A stretch of 62,402 nt of DNA from Flavobacteriales bacterium (GCA_019694795.1 JAIBBF010000014.1:1-62402); one strand, 5' to 3'; counted from the first letter of the stretch, positions 1-9,154 are shown. The notes: generated from the letters alone by a model not told the origin. A program made the numbers and translations.

Positions 1-948
1 GAAGAAATATCTGAAGCGAAAAAGAAAGTTCAATACGCCCTCTACCATGCCGGGGTTATTTTTAAAGATGAGCTCAGTCAAAACGACCTCGCAATAAAAA
101 TGTTTAAAGACCTGCTGAAAAAATACGATTACGGCGAATTCGTTTTACCCGCCAATTACCAATTGTATCTTATCTACAGTCCGGGTCAGGAATCCGAAAC
201 CTACAAATCGACCATCCTTACCGATTACCCGGAAAGTGAATATGCACGATTGATTAAAAACCCGAATTATAAACGTGAGGGCGAAGAAAAATTCAAACAG
301 CAGGAAGAAAATTATTTATCCGTTTACGCCTTGTACAAACAAAAACGATTTGATGAATCGTTAAAAGCCTGCAATGAAATAATCGCTTCCGAACCCGACA
401 ATAAATTTATATCCCGTTACTATTTTCTCCGCGCATTAAACTATGGCGAAATGCAACAATTGGAGCAACTGGAGCAAGCCTTAAGTCAATGCGCCGAAAA
501 ATTCGGAAATGAAGAAACCGGAAAAGAAGCGCAGTCCATATTAGACTTCCTCCGAAATAAGAAATCAAAAGAAAATCCGATCGACGGATTTGTCTACGAT
601 GCAAATTCAGAACACTTTTTCATTATGGTGTTTACCAATTCTATGGGGTCCATCGTTGAAGGTAAAGCCGCCTTTTCCGATTTCAATACCAAATACTTTT
701 CTACAAAAAACTATGCCGTAAGCAACAACTTTCTCAATACCGATAATCAGTTATTAATCATCAAAAGTTTTCCGGATAAAAACGCCGGGATGGACTATTA
801 CAGAGCTGTTGTTAACGAAAGCGAGCGTTTAAAAAATTATAAGGCGGCTTCCTACTTCCTTATTACTCCTAAAAACTACGCCGCCTTTTTCTTGAGTAAA
901 GACATTGCTAAATACATGCAGTTTTTTCAGGATAATTATTTAAAATAA
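1..948 (+). CDS. porW: T9SS periplasmic lipoprotein PorW/SprE, C-terminal part
   Basis: The frame is open from base 1, so this is the last 315 residues of a longer TPR lipoprotein. Visible are helical TPR-type repeats (pattern ALYHAGVIF..A...F..LL) followed by a C-terminal domain of about 110 residues containing a YDANSEHFFIMVF strand and an SDFNTKYFS motif, as I recall from SprE of Flavobacterium and PorW of Porphyromonas. Known for the family: PorW/SprE is an outer-membrane-anchored periplasmic lipoprotein needed for type IX secretion and for linking the PorK/N ring to the Sov translocon. The next plus-strand genes are bactofilin and the ATP synthase genes, a neighbourhood I recall for sprE in other Bacteroidota. 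The N-terminus and lipobox are outside the window. The stop abuts the stop of the minus-strand gene with no spacing. The assignment rests on pattern recognition, not a search. Confidence 0.75.
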   Translation, partial: EEISEAKKKVQYALYHAGVIFKDELSQNDLAIKMFKDLLKKYDYGEFVLPANYQLYLIYSPGQESETYKSTILTDYPESEYARLIKNPNYKREGEEKFKQQEENYLSVYALYKQKRFDESLKACNEIIASEPDNKFISRYYFLRALNYGEMQQLEQLEQALSQCAEKFGNEETGKEAQSILDFLRNKKSKENPIDGFVYDANSEHFFIMVFTNSMGSIVEGKAAFSDFNTKYFSTKNYAVSNNFLNTDNQLLIIKSFPDKNAGMDYYRAVVNESERLKNYKAASYFLITPKNYAAFFLSKDIAKYMQFFQDNYLK

Positions 949-1446
949 TTACTTCTTCCCTATTCTGATTTTTCCTACTCCTCCGGTTACAAAGGCATTG
1001 TAATCAATACTGATTCGCCCTCCACCTGTTCTGAATTTTACCGGAATCCACAATTCATGTATCCCTTTGGCTTTCCAACCCGGTAATGCTTTTATAACAA
1101 GCATGAAATCGTCAACAAACGAACGTGCCAAATGATCGATCGTGTACCAGTAATAACGTTCTACCGCATCAATTAATTCCGGTTTTCCTTCTTCGTTCAT
1201 CACAACGTGAAATAACAACATTTGAGATCCGGTCAGAAAACGGCGCAAAGCAGGTTTTACACTTAGCTCTTGTTCTATTTGAAAATACATGGTCCAGGCC
1301 CCTCCTTCATACACTTCCACCCCGGTATATTCTTCGGGTCTGAATACAAAGCCATTGTCGATTACATACAATTCTCCTCCCTTCTGAACATTAGGGTATG
1401 CCGACAAAAAACTCAGTGAAAGAAGTAATCCTAAAAAATGATTCAT
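949..1446 (-). CDS. small secreted protein with a TonB C-terminal-like domain
   Basis: 165 residues beginning with a short hydrophobic stretch (about residues 2-17) that looks like a signal peptide. The C-terminal part carries a pattern resembling the TonB/energy-transducer C-terminal domain: a PGWKAKGIHELWIPVKFR segment near residues 121-138, comparable to the P.W.P....G.......PV.F pattern of TonB_C, preceded by a helical segment with ERYYWYTIDHLARSF. There is no obvious proline-rich linker or N-terminal membrane anchor as in true TonB. It is convergent with porW, with no bases between the two stop codons. Function unknown; a periplasmic or lipoprotein-like TonB-C fold is an inference. Confidence 0.6.
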   Translation of the reverse strand: MNHFLGLLLSLSFLSAYPNVQKGGELYVIDNGFVFRPEEYTGVEVYEGGAWTMYFQIEQELSVKPALRRFLTGSQMLLFHVVMNEEGKPELIDAVERYYWYTIDHLARSFVDDFMLVIKALPGWKAKGIHELWIPVKFRTGGGRISIDYNAFVTGGVGKIRIGKK

Positions 1447-1496
1447 GCCTATGGTGCAAGATAGAAATTAGACAGCTTATCTGTCGGTTTTAATTC

Positions 1497-1526
1497 TTGT
1501 TCCGTTGACCCTTTTTTTTATATTTG
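1497..1526 (+). promoter_or_regulatory. Bacteroidota-type promoter for bactofilin
   Basis: The -7 element TATATTTG (1519-1526) matches the Bacteroidota consensus TAnnTTTG exactly, and a TTG -33 element lies at 1497-1499 with a 19-base spacer. The bactofilin start codon follows 17 bases after the -7 element, giving a very short leader. Confidence 0.65.
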
Positions 1527-1543
1527 TACAAAGGGGTATTATT

Positions 1544-1981
1544 ATGTTCAAATCAAATTCTCCCGCCATGAGCAAAACTGCAGAGATCAATTCTCCCGAT
1601 CGTTTAAATCGAATTGTTGAAGGAACTGAAATTGTTGGCGACATCAAATCAGACAGCAATATCCGTATCGACGGTCGTTTAAAAGGCACCATCCATACGA
1701 AAGGTCGACTTGTAATTGGAGCCAGTGGTTCCATAGAAGGTGAAATCGTTTGCGAAAACGCGGATATAGAAGGTAGCTTTGTAGGGAAAATCTCTGTCAA
1801 TCAATTGCTCTCATTAAAAGCCACCGCCAAACTAAGCGGTGATATTCTCACCTCCAAACTTGCCATTGAACCAGGAGCCGTATTTTCCGGAACCTGTAGC
1901 ATGGGAGGTTTAATCAAGGACCTTAAAAACAACGAGCTACAGGAGAAGAACAATGTCCTCGCCACGGAAAAGACCGCCTAA
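1544..1981 (+). CDS. bactofilin (polymer-forming cytoskeletal protein)
   Basis: 145 residues with the bactofilin beta-helix core. The run from about residue 20 to 110 shows the periodic short strands typical of the family (GTEIVGDI, NIRIDGRLKGTI, GRLVIGASGSIEGEI, ADIEGSFVGKI). The flanking tails are short and polar, as usual. Bactofilins polymerise without nucleotide into filaments, often at the membrane, and serve as scaffolds for cell-wall or surface machinery. The start at 1544 (ATG) is preferred over the upstream TTG at 1505, because the good promoter at 1497-1526 would lie inside the longer version. The last 29 bases overlap atpZ. Its position between porW and the ATP synthase genes suggests a shared envelope role, but that is inference. 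Confidence 0.88.
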   Translation: MFKSNSPAMSKTAEINSPDRLNRIVEGTEIVGDIKSDSNIRIDGRLKGTIHTKGRLVIGASGSIEGEIVCENADIEGSFVGKISVNQLLSLKATAKLSGDILTSKLAIEPGAVFSGTCSMGGLIKDLKNNELQEKNNVLATEKTA

Positions 1982-2171
1982 CGTTAGCGACGTTAACTAT
2001 GTAGCCACCACCTTTAAAATGGCAATAGCCATTGGTTTAGGCGTTTATGGCGGACTTTATTTAGACGGACTCATCGGCTGGAAATTTCCACTTCTTACAA
2101 TTTTACTTTCTTTGTGCGGTGTTGCTATGGGTATATATATTCTCTTTCGCGACACCAATACCAAAAAATAA
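1953..2171 (+). CDS. AtpZ/AtpI family protein
   Basis: 72 residues: a short basic N-terminus (SSPRKRPP) and two hydrophobic segments (about residues 22-40 and 44-64) with the AtpZ hallmark pattern GLGVYGGLYLDGLIG..FPLLTILL. AtpZ/AtpI proteins assist assembly of the c-ring or act as Mg/Ca channels associated with F-type ATP synthase. It overlaps the 3' end of bactofilin by 29 bases in another frame, which suggests translational coupling, and is followed 3 bases later by another membrane protein and then atpB. The family call is firm; the exact role in this lineage is not known. Confidence 0.82.
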   Translation: MSSPRKRPPNVSDVNYVATTFKMAIAIGLGVYGGLYLDGLIGWKFPLLTILLSLCGVAMGIYILFRDTNTKK

Positions 2172-2174
2172 GCT

Positions 2175-2561
2175 ATGCGATCATTTTTAGTCGGCACCCT
2201 CTTATTAGCCTTGGTGCAGGTATTAGCATCCTACTTTATTTTTAATCAAGCCATTGGTTTTCAACCCAATAGTGTTGTTTATTTTTTTCCCCTCTTTTTC
2301 ATCGGAATCTTCGGACTTGTTCACTGGCAGCTGATTAAAGCGCTGGAAAAGGAGCCAAAACGCTTTGTAACCATTTTTATGGGGGCCACGGGGGCAAAAA
2401 TGATGGTTGCTCTTTTTACCATCCTAATTATTTCCCTCGTTTTAAAAACCGATTACAAGCATGTAGCGGTGTGTTTTATCGCCGAATACCTGCTATTTAT
2501 GGCCCTGGAGGTTGTTTTCGTCTTAAAAGAACTGAAGACCAATCCAACAAGCCCCAAGTAG
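2175..2561 (+). CDS. four-helix membrane protein of the ATP synthase operon
   Basis: 128 residues with four predicted membrane segments (about residues 4-24, 36-54, 67-88 and 98-118) and a short positively charged loop (KALEKEPKRF) between the second and third. It begins 3 bases after atpZ and ends about 80 bases before atpB. The position between atpZ and atpB and the topology resemble the AtpI-like uncharacterised membrane protein that precedes atpB in many Bacteroidota. I do not recognise a catalytic motif. A role in assembly of the Fo part is an inference from position only. Confidence 0.75.
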   Translation: MRSFLVGTLLLALVQVLASYFIFNQAIGFQPNSVVYFFPLFFIGIFGLVHWQLIKALEKEPKRFVTIFMGATGAKMMVALFTILIISLVLKTDYKHVAVCFIAEYLLFMALEVVFVLKELKTNPTSPK

Positions 2562-2596
2562 TTATCAACCGTTTACCCAAAAAACCCTCATCTTTT

Positions 2597-2627
2597 TTCG
2601 TTTCGAATTGGTATTTCTCTACTTTTG
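2597..2627 (+). promoter_or_regulatory. promoter in front of atpB
   Basis: The -7 element TACTTTTG at 2620-2627 is an exact TAnnTTTG match, with a weak -33 (TTCG at 2597-2600) 19 bases upstream. It lies 14 bases before the ATG at 2642, matching the spacing seen at other promoters in this window and supporting that start codon for atpB. Confidence 0.55.
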
Positions 2628-2641
2628 CGCTCGATTTTGAA

Positions 2642-3751
2642 ATGGTTTCGAAAAGCATGGTAAGAATGGCCCTAATCTCGTTTAAAAAATTATTCCCGCT
2701 TCTCGCGTTTATTTTTGCGTTCAATTTTTCTCATGCCAGTGGCGGTGAAGGTGAATTCAAAGCGGGAGAGATGATTATGCATCACATCTCTGATGCGCAT
2801 GAAATTCACTTCTTTGGACACGTTGCAATTCCTCTCCCGGTTATTATTGTAGATGGCGGGGTAAAAGTGTTCATGTCCGGTTCATTTTACCACAACCCCA
2901 AAACCACCTTCGATCCAAAATCGCATTCTGAAGTAGAATACTACGAGCACGAAGGGTATGTGCTTTACCATGAAAAAATCTATAAGCTTTCCGGAGAAGA
3001 ACTTAAACTCGATGCTGAAGGTCACCCGATGAACGCCGCTTCTGTTGTTGACTTATCCATCACCAAAAGTGTATTGGGTCTTTTCATCGTAATGTTCATT
3101 GTGATTTTCATCTTCAAAAGCATTGCTAAAAAATATAGTCAAAACGAAGGAAAAGCTCCAAATGGTTTACAAAACGCATTAGAGCCTTTCATTCTCTTTA
3201 TCCGCGACGAGGTGGCCAAGCCTTCTATCGGACATCATTACGAGCGTTTCATGCCTTTTCTGTTAACGATTTTCTTCTTTATCTGGACCTCCAATATATT
3301 GGGACTTATTCCTTTCCTCGGTGGTTTCAATATTATGGGAACACTGAGCGTAACCATGGTTTTCGCACTCGGTGTTTTTGTAGTTACATCTATAAATGGA
3401 AATAGTCACTATTGGGGACACTTATTAAACCCTCCCGGAGTTCCTGGATTTGTAAAAATTATTTTAGTTCCTATCGAAATCGCGGGGATTTTTATCAAGC
3501 CGATTGTATTGATGATTCGTTTAACGGCGAACATTACTGCCGGACACATTATCATTTTGGCCTTTGTTAGCTTAATCTTCATTTTCGGTCAGTCAAGCGC
3601 TGCCACCGGTTATGGTGTTGGCGTTGGGGCTACAGCGTTTATGGTTTTCATGAACGTATTAGAACTCTTGGTTGCTTTTCTTCAGGCATATGTATTTACA
3701 TTGTTAGCTGCGATCTATTTCGGATCTGCAGTTGAAGAAGCGCATCATTAA
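2642..3751 (+). CDS. atpB: F0F1 ATP synthase subunit a
   Basis: 369 residues. It has an N-terminal signal-like hydrophobic stretch and a His-rich periplasmic extension of the Bacteroidota type (MHHISDAHEIHFFGH), followed by the membrane domain. The essential stator arginine of subunit a is R293 in the segment IRLTANITAGHIIILAF, and the final helix carries LQAYVFTLLAAIYFG, as expected for the proton half-channel. Subunit a works with the c-ring to turn proton flow into rotation in the inner membrane. Start: ATG 2642 is chosen because a -7 promoter element ends 14 bases upstream; ATGs at 2657 and 2666 are possible alternatives. The longer open frame back to 2471 runs through the 3' end of the preceding gene and is unlikely. 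Confidence 0.93.
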   Translation: MVSKSMVRMALISFKKLFPLLAFIFAFNFSHASGGEGEFKAGEMIMHHISDAHEIHFFGHVAIPLPVIIVDGGVKVFMSGSFYHNPKTTFDPKSHSEVEYYEHEGYVLYHEKIYKLSGEELKLDAEGHPMNAASVVDLSITKSVLGLFIVMFIVIFIFKSIAKKYSQNEGKAPNGLQNALEPFILFIRDEVAKPSIGHHYERFMPFLLTIFFFIWTSNILGLIPFLGGFNIMGTLSVTMVFALGVFVVTSINGNSHYWGHLLNPPGVPGFVKIILVPIEIAGIFIKPIVLMIRLTANITAGHIIILAFVSLIFIFGQSSAATGYGVGVGATAFMVFMNVLELLVAFLQAYVFTLLAAIYFGSAVEEAHH

Positions 3752-3771
3752 TTAGTAATTGTTTAACCTAA

Positions 3772-4023
<252 letters not shown>

Positions 4024-4032
4024 TTCATTGAA

Positions 4033-4067
4033 AGGAAAACGTCCCAACGGTTGGTTGGGACCTTCCT
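4033..4067 (+). other. intercistronic hairpin between atpE and atpF
   Basis: A perfect 8-bp inverted repeat GTCCCAAC (4041-4048) / GTTGGGAC (4054-4061) with a 5-base loop, extended after a small internal loop by AGGAA (4033-4037) / TTCCT (4063-4067). There is no T-run after it, so it is not a simple intrinsic terminator. Inside an operon it is more likely an RNA-stabilising or processing element. Confidence 0.6.
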
Positions 4068-4102
4068 ATTTAAGGTTTTGTAAAACATTAAAAAATTAAA
4101 AT

Positions 4103-4591
4103 ATGTTATCAGTAAGCTACGGTACTATTTTCTGGACTTCAATCGCCTTTATTCTGGTATTGGTGATCATGAAAAAAGTGGCCTGGAAACCCATCCTGGA
4201 AACCCTTGCAAAACGCGAAAAGGACATTCAGGAAGCGATTGACTCTGCCCGTCTCGCACGTGAAGAAATGGCTCGTTTAAAAGTTTCAAATGAAGAAGCT
4301 CAAAAGAAAGCACGCGAAGAGCGTGATGCCATTCTAAAAGAAGCACGCGATACCCGTGAAGCTATTATTGCAGAAGCCAAAGCTAAAGCCAATCAGGAAG
4401 CAGAACGAGTGCTTGCTGCAGCACGCGAAACCATCAAAAATGAAAAAATGGCGGCTATTTCTGAATTGAAAAATCAGGTGGCAACATTGTCGATCGAAAT
4501 CGCTGAGAAAGTACTTCGCAATCAGCTTTCTTCTGATGATAAGCAAAAAGCATTGGTAAACAACATGGTCGAAGAGATCAATCTGAATTGA
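4103..4591 (+). CDS. atpF: F0F1 ATP synthase subunit b
   Basis: 162 residues: one N-terminal membrane helix (about residues 8-24, TIFWTSIAFILVLVIMKKV) followed by the long charged coiled coil typical of the peripheral stalk (EKDIQEAIDSARLAREEM onward), rich in Ala, Glu and Lys. Subunit b dimerises and joins Fo to F1 through the delta subunit. The gene follows the hairpin at 4033-4067 and is 1 base upstream of atpH, so the two are probably translationally coupled. Length and order agree with the family. Confidence 0.94.
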   Translation: MLSVSYGTIFWTSIAFILVLVIMKKVAWKPILETLAKREKDIQEAIDSARLAREEMARLKVSNEEAQKKAREERDAILKEARDTREAIIAEAKAKANQEAERVLAAARETIKNEKMAAISELKNQVATLSIEIAEKVLRNQLSSDDKQKALVNNMVEEINLN

Positions 4592-4592
4592 T

Positions 4593-5150
4593 ATGAAAGG
4601 ACAACGCGTTGCCTACCGATATGCAAAGTCGCTGCTGAATCTGGCAGTTGAGCAAAATATGCTCGAAGAAGCGTATACCGACATGAAGCGTATTGCCGCT
4701 ACATGCAATGAGAGTCGCGACTTCGTTATTTTTCTCCGCAGCCCGGTAGTAAAAGCAGATAAAAAAATGGATGTGATCAATAAAGTTTTCGGTAACAGTT
4801 TGCACAAACTGAGCGCCGGATTCATTAACATTATCACCACCCATCGTCGCGAAAGTGTTTTGGCAGAAATCGCCAATAGCTTTGTAGATCAATACCGCGA
4901 ACACAAAAAAATCGCCAAAGCAGAAGTAATCACCGCAGTAAAACTTGATGATGCACTAAAAGCAAAAATCATTGCAGCGGTACATAAAAGCGAAGGAAAA
5001 GAAGTTGAGATTTCAGAGAAAGTAGATCCTTCCATCATTGGTGGTTTAATTGTTCGTGTTGGAGATAAGCAATACGACGGATCAATTATCCGCAAATTAA
5101 AATCACTGAAAAAAGATTTTTCACAAAACGCATACGTATCACAACTTTAA
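4593..5150 (+). CDS. atpH: F0F1 ATP synthase subunit delta
   Basis: 185 residues with the delta/OSCP pattern: N-terminal helical bundle beginning RVAYRYAKSLLNLAVEQ and the conserved C-terminal beta segment DPSIIGGLIVRVGDKQYDGSI followed by the basic LKSLKK tail. Delta links the peripheral stalk to the top of the alpha3beta3 head. It starts 1 base after the atpF stop and is followed 15 bases later by atpA. Confidence 0.94.
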   Translation: MKGQRVAYRYAKSLLNLAVEQNMLEEAYTDMKRIAATCNESRDFVIFLRSPVVKADKKMDVINKVFGNSLHKLSAGFINIITTHRRESVLAEIANSFVDQYREHKKIAKAEVITAVKLDDALKAKIIAAVHKSEGKEVEISEKVDPSIIGGLIVRVGDKQYDGSIIRKLKSLKKDFSQNAYVSQL

Positions 5151-5165
5151 TAAAACAGACCAACA

Positions 5166-6746
5166 ATGGCTGAAGTAAAACCTGCAGAAGTATCTGCAAT
5201 CCTTAGAGAACAGTTGGCCGGATTCAAATCCGCCGCTGAATTAGAAGAAGTGGGAACCGTACTCCAAGTTGGAGATGGTATTGCCCGCATCTATGGTCTT
5301 TCCAACGTTCAATCTGGTGAGCTTATTGAGTTCGAATCCGGATTACGTGGAATTGTACTTAACCTGGAAGAAGACAATGTAGGTGCCGTATTATTGGGTA
5401 CTTCTACAGATATTAAAGAAGGTGATACAGCCCGCAGAACCGGGCTCATCGCATCCATTAAGGTGGGCGAAGGAATGGTTGGACGTGTTGTAAACACCCT
5501 TGGTGATGCTATCGACGGTAAAGGCCCGATTAAAGGTGAGCTTTACGAAATGCCACTTGAGCGCAAAGCTCCCGGGGTAGTTTTCCGTCAGCCAGTAAAT
5601 GAGCCGCTTCAAACCGGTATTAAGGCAATCGATGCTATGATTCCGATTGGACGTGGTCAGCGTGAGTTGGTAATTGGTGACCGTCAAACCGGTAAAACAA
5701 CGGTATGTATCGATACCATCATCAACCAAAAAGAATTCTACGAAAAAGGTCAACCTGTATTCTGTATCTATGTTGCCATCGGTCAGAAAGGTTCAACCGT
5801 TGCCGGTATCGTAAAAAAATTAGAAGAAGCAGGAGCAATGGCATACACTGTAGTAGTAGTTGCTAATGCTTCCGACCCTGCTCCTATGCAGTTCTACGCT
5901 CCATTTGCAGGTGCTGCAATTGGTGAGTATTTCCGCGATACAGGTCGTCCGGCATTAATCGTTTATGATGACTTGTCGAAACAAGCTGTAGCGTACCGCG
6001 AGGTTTCTCTGCTTCTTCGTCGCCCTCCGGGACGTGAGGCGTATCCTGGGGATGTATTCTATCTCCACAGCCGTCTTCTTGAGCGTGCTGCAAAAGTTAT
6101 CGCAAACGATGCCATTGCTGCTCAGATGAATGATCTTCCACCATCTTTGAAACCAATTGTTAAAGGAGGCGGATCATTAACAGCACTTCCAATTATTGAA
6201 ACCCAAGCGGGTGACGTATCTGCATATATTCCAACCAACGTAATTTCAATTACAGACGGACAGATCTTCCTTGAGTCGAACCTCTTCAACTCGGGTGTTC
6301 GTCCGGCGATTAACGTAGGTATCTCTGTAAGCCGTGTTGGTGGATCTGCACAAATCAAATCCATGAAAAAAGTTGCCGGTACATTAAAACTTGACCAGGC
6401 ACAATACCGTGAGCTCGAAGCGTTCGCAAAATTCGGATCTGACCTTGATGCTGCAACCAAAGCCGTTCTTGAAAAAGGTAAACGCAACGTGGAAATCCTG
6501 AAACAACGTGAAGGTTCTCCATTAAGCGTAGAAAAACAAGTAGCTATTATCTACCTCGGTACAAAAGGGATGATGTCCAATGTTCCGGTTAATAAAGTGA
6601 AAGCCTTCGAAGAAGAATTCCTTGCGTTCCTCGACAGCAAACACCGCAATGTGCTGGATGATTTACGTGCCGGTAAATTTACAGACGAGATTACAGCCGT
6701 TCTGGAAACCGTTTGTAAAGATCTTTCTGCAAAATACGCTCACTAA
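5166..6746 (+). CDS. atpA: F0F1 ATP synthase subunit alpha
   Basis: 526 residues. The N-terminal beta barrel (about residues 28-95) is followed by the nucleotide-binding domain with Walker A GDRQTGKT at 171-178 and the arginine-finger region [10 protein letters not shown], and then a C-terminal helical domain. Alpha subunits carry the non-catalytic nucleotide sites and the arginine finger for the beta catalytic sites. Length is normal for the family (about 500-530). The beta and epsilon genes (atpD, atpC) are not in this operon, which is the common split arrangement in Bacteroidota. Confidence 0.97.
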   Translation: MAEVKPAEVSAILREQLAGFKSAAELEEVGTVLQVGDGIARIYGLSNVQSGELIEFESGLRGIVLNLEEDNVGAVLLGTSTDIKEGDTARRTGLIASIKVGEGMVGRVVNTLGDAIDGKGPIKGELYEMPLERKAPGVVFRQPVNEPLQTGIKAIDAMIPIGRGQRELVIGDRQTGKTTVCIDTIINQKEFYEKGQPVFCIYVAIGQKGSTVAGIVKKLEEAGAMAYTVVVVANASDPAPMQFYAPFAGAAIGEYFRDTGRPALIVYDDLSKQAVAYREVSLLLRRPPGREAYPGDVFYLHSRLLERAAKVIANDAIAAQMNDLPPSLKPIVKGGGSLTALPIIETQAGDVSAYIPTNVISITDGQIFLESNLFNSGVRPAINVGISVSRVGGSAQIKSMKKVAGTLKLDQAQYRELEAFAKFGSDLDAATKAVLEKGKRNVEILKQREGSPLSVEKQVAIIYLGTKGMMSNVPVNKVKAFEEEFLAFLDSKHRNVLDDLRAGKFTDEITAVLETVCKDLSAKYAH

Positions 6747-6761
6747 TTTTAAGTCCAACCA

Positions 6762-7643
6762 ATGGCTAATCTCAAGGAAATACGCGGACGAATTACTTCG
6801 GTAAACTCTACCAAGCAAATTACGTCTGCCATGAAGATGGTTTCTGCTGCAAAATTAAAACGTGCACAGGATGCCATCCTTCAGATGCGCCCTTATGCTG
6901 AAAAGCTTCAGGAAATCCTGGGTAATCTTTCGGCTAGTCTCGATGTTAGTGAAGGCGTTTATTCCGCACCGCGTGAAGTAAAAAACGTTTTAATCGTAGC
7001 GATTACTTCGAACCGCGGTCTTTGCGGCGCATTTAACAACAACGTGATTAAAAGGACCAATGCATTATTGCAGGAATACAAAGGCAACAGCAATGTATCT
7101 GTTTTATGTATTGGTAAAAAGGCTTCTGAATTTTATAAAAACACCGAGTACAACATTAAGGCTTCCGATTTCCCGAAACATCTTAATGAGGTATATGATA
7201 ATTTGAATTTTAATACCGTTGCTAAAATTGCAGATAATGTAATGCGTCATTATGTTGACCGCAGCATTGATAAAGTGATTTTGGTATACAATAAATTCAA
7301 AAATGCAGCGGTGCAGGAACTGATGGCAGAACAATTTTTGCCTGTGATTCCAACCCAAAGCGGAGAAGAAAAAACCTCTTCAGTTGAATACATCTTTGAA
7401 CCTTCTAAAAAGGAAATTGTAGAGGATCTTATTCCAAAATCTCTCAAAATTCAGTTCTATAAAGCGGTATTAGATTCTTTCGCCTCAGAACACGGTGCGC
7501 GTATGACGGCCATGCACAAAGCAACCGACAATGCAACCGAATTAGTTAAAGAACTACGTATTACCTATAACAAAGCTCGTCAGGCTGCCATTACCAACGA
7601 AATTCTCGAAATCGTTGCCGGTGCCGAAGCGCTGAACGGATAA
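6762..7643 (+). CDS. atpG: F0F1 ATP synthase subunit gamma
   Basis: 293 residues with the two conserved terminal coiled-coil helices of gamma: the N-terminus ANLKEIRGRITSVNSTKQIT and the C-terminal ASEHGARMTAMHKATDNA segment, plus the middle Rossmann-like domain containing SNRGLCGAFN. Gamma is the rotor shaft within alpha3beta3. It is the last gene of the operon and is followed 20 bases later by a strong terminator hairpin. Confidence 0.95.
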   Translation: MANLKEIRGRITSVNSTKQITSAMKMVSAAKLKRAQDAILQMRPYAEKLQEILGNLSASLDVSEGVYSAPREVKNVLIVAITSNRGLCGAFNNNVIKRTNALLQEYKGNSNVSVLCIGKKASEFYKNTEYNIKASDFPKHLNEVYDNLNFNTVAKIADNVMRHYVDRSIDKVILVYNKFKNAAVQELMAEQFLPVIPTQSGEEKTSSVEYIFEPSKKEIVEDLIPKSLKIQFYKAVLDSFASEHGARMTAMHKATDNATELVKELRITYNKARQAAITNEILEIVAGAEALNG

Positions 7644-7663
7644 TACTCACCAAATCATTTACT

Positions 7664-7698
7664 AAAAAAGCCACCTGAAACATCGGGTGGCTTTTTTT
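7664..7698. terminator. terminator after atpG, bidirectional in form
   Basis: Stem GCCACC (7670-7675) / GGTGGC (7686-7691) with a 10-base loop, preceded by six A and followed by seven T, so the paired stem extends with A-T pairs and can act from either direction. It separates the atp operon from the convergent sugar dehydrogenase gene. Confidence 0.85.
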
Positions 7699-7759
7699 AT
7701 TTGAAACGCATTTAAACACGTTGCACCTACATCGATTTAGGTTGGTTTATTTAATTCGA

Positions 7760-9154
7760 TCACTCAACCACTAGTCTTCTTAACCCAGCGGCAGTAGAAA
7801 CAAGGTAAATACCCGGTGAGACAGAATTAAGATTGATCGAAATCGTTTTCCCTGAAACAGTCTCTGTATATACTACCCGTCCAGTTAAATCGATAAGCTC
7901 AATCGAGGAGTTAGTTAGTGCTTCTTCGAATTCCAAACGCACCATATCTGCAGCGGGATTTGGACTCATAACAAAATTGGCCTTTTCAGACAGGTCGATC
8001 AAGCCCATATTGGAGGGACAAATCTTTTTGATAGATCCGTTCGCTGTATATCCACCTTTGATTACGTAGATACATCCTTCTAAACCTTGAGCGATATCGG
8101 TCATACCATTTATGCTTGTTGGCAGCGTTACAGTAACACGATTGGTCACCTGATCAAGACCGGGACCCGATAAAGTCATATCATAAAGTTTAGATGTGTT
8201 GTTATAAGTAACTACTAACAAATGACCCTGAAACTCCGGCATAAGAGGATGATCATAAACCATTATTCCCGTAACGGAAGGCACTGGGGCCGACCAGTCG
8301 TCGATTGGGTCCGTATAATTTGAATTGTTGCAAAGATTTGTGGTAGAATTTTGAAGGTAATATCCCTCGCAGGTTGGCCAGCCGTAATTGTCGCCTTCAT
8401 GAATTACATTTACTTCATCCCAGGTATTTAATCCATTTTCCGATGCATATAAGGAATCATTGATGGGGGAAAAACAAAAATCGAAAGAGTTTCGGTGACC
8501 ATATGTCCAAATCCGGTCATCGTTTCCGCTAAGCGGATTTCCATCGTCGTAAAAAGGGTTGTCGGTTGGAATGCTTCCGTCTTTGTTAATGCGTAAATAC
8601 TTCCCGCATGGATTCGTTAACAACTGCGCATTTGCCTGAGTAGCTCTATCACCAATGGTGATGAATAAATGCTGATTGTCTCCCGGTTTAAAATGAATAT
8701 TTCCACCGGTGTGATTTCCTGCAGAAAATGGATCGTTATAACTAAAAATGATGGTTGGGTTGGTACCAACGTGATTCACTTCAGTAAATCGTACTACGCG
8801 GATTTGAGCAGGACTTGCATGATTGTAAAAAACATAAACGAAATTATTCGTTGCAAAATCCGGGTCAACAGCAACACCCAAAACACCACGTTCAAAATAG
8901 GTTTCTACGGAATCCGTAAAGTCCCAAAGCACGCCTAACAATGCGCCGGTATTATCGAATTTCTTGATTTGCGCGTCAATATTCGTTGCAAAGCCGTCTC
9001 CCCCCTTTTGGGCAACATAATAATTGCCATCTGAAGTAATTTCGAATGTAACCGGGTATTTTAAGCCTGTAATCACATCGCTAACGGTGTATTGAGCCAA
9101 TGAAATAGCGGAAAAAAAGACACTAAAAATGAAAGAAAATAATCCTCTGGTCAT
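7760..9154 (-). CDS. secreted PQQ-dependent sugar dehydrogenase with T9SS type A sorting domain
   Basis: 464 residues: signal peptide (about 1-20), then a six-bladed GSDH beta-propeller. Key residues known from soluble glucose dehydrogenase are in place: H148 in NHTGGNIHF (general base), R221 in YGHRNSFDF (PQQ contact), and the ENGLNTWDEVNVI..GDNYGWP block (239-260) typical of the calcium/PQQ region. The last 80 residues (from about 385, MSPNPAADMVRLEF) form a T9SS type A sorting domain, so the enzyme is probably exported across the outer membrane and attached or released. The start at 9154 (ATG) gives a clean signal peptide. A -7-like element with one mismatch (TAGTTTAG, 9177-9170 on the minus strand) lies 15 bases upstream. 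The exact sugar substrate cannot be told. Confidence 0.88.
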   Translation of the reverse strand: MTRGLFSFIFSVFFSAISLAQYTVSDVITGLKYPVTFEITSDGNYYVAQKGGDGFATNIDAQIKKFDNTGALLGVLWDFTDSVETYFERGVLGVAVDPDFATNNFVYVFYNHASPAQIRVVRFTEVNHVGTNPTIIFSYNDPFSAGNHTGGNIHFKPGDNQHLFITIGDRATQANAQLLTNPCGKYLRINKDGSIPTDNPFYDDGNPLSGNDDRIWTYGHRNSFDFCFSPINDSLYASENGLNTWDEVNVIHEGDNYGWPTCEGYYLQNSTTNLCNNSNYTDPIDDWSAPVPSVTGIMVYDHPLMPEFQGHLLVVTYNNTSKLYDMTLSGPGLDQVTNRVTVTLPTSINGMTDIAQGLEGCIYVIKGGYTANGSIKKICPSNMGLIDLSEKANFVMSPNPAADMVRLEFEEALTNSSIELIDLTGRVVYTETVSGKTISINLNSVSPGIYLVSTAAGLRRLVVE

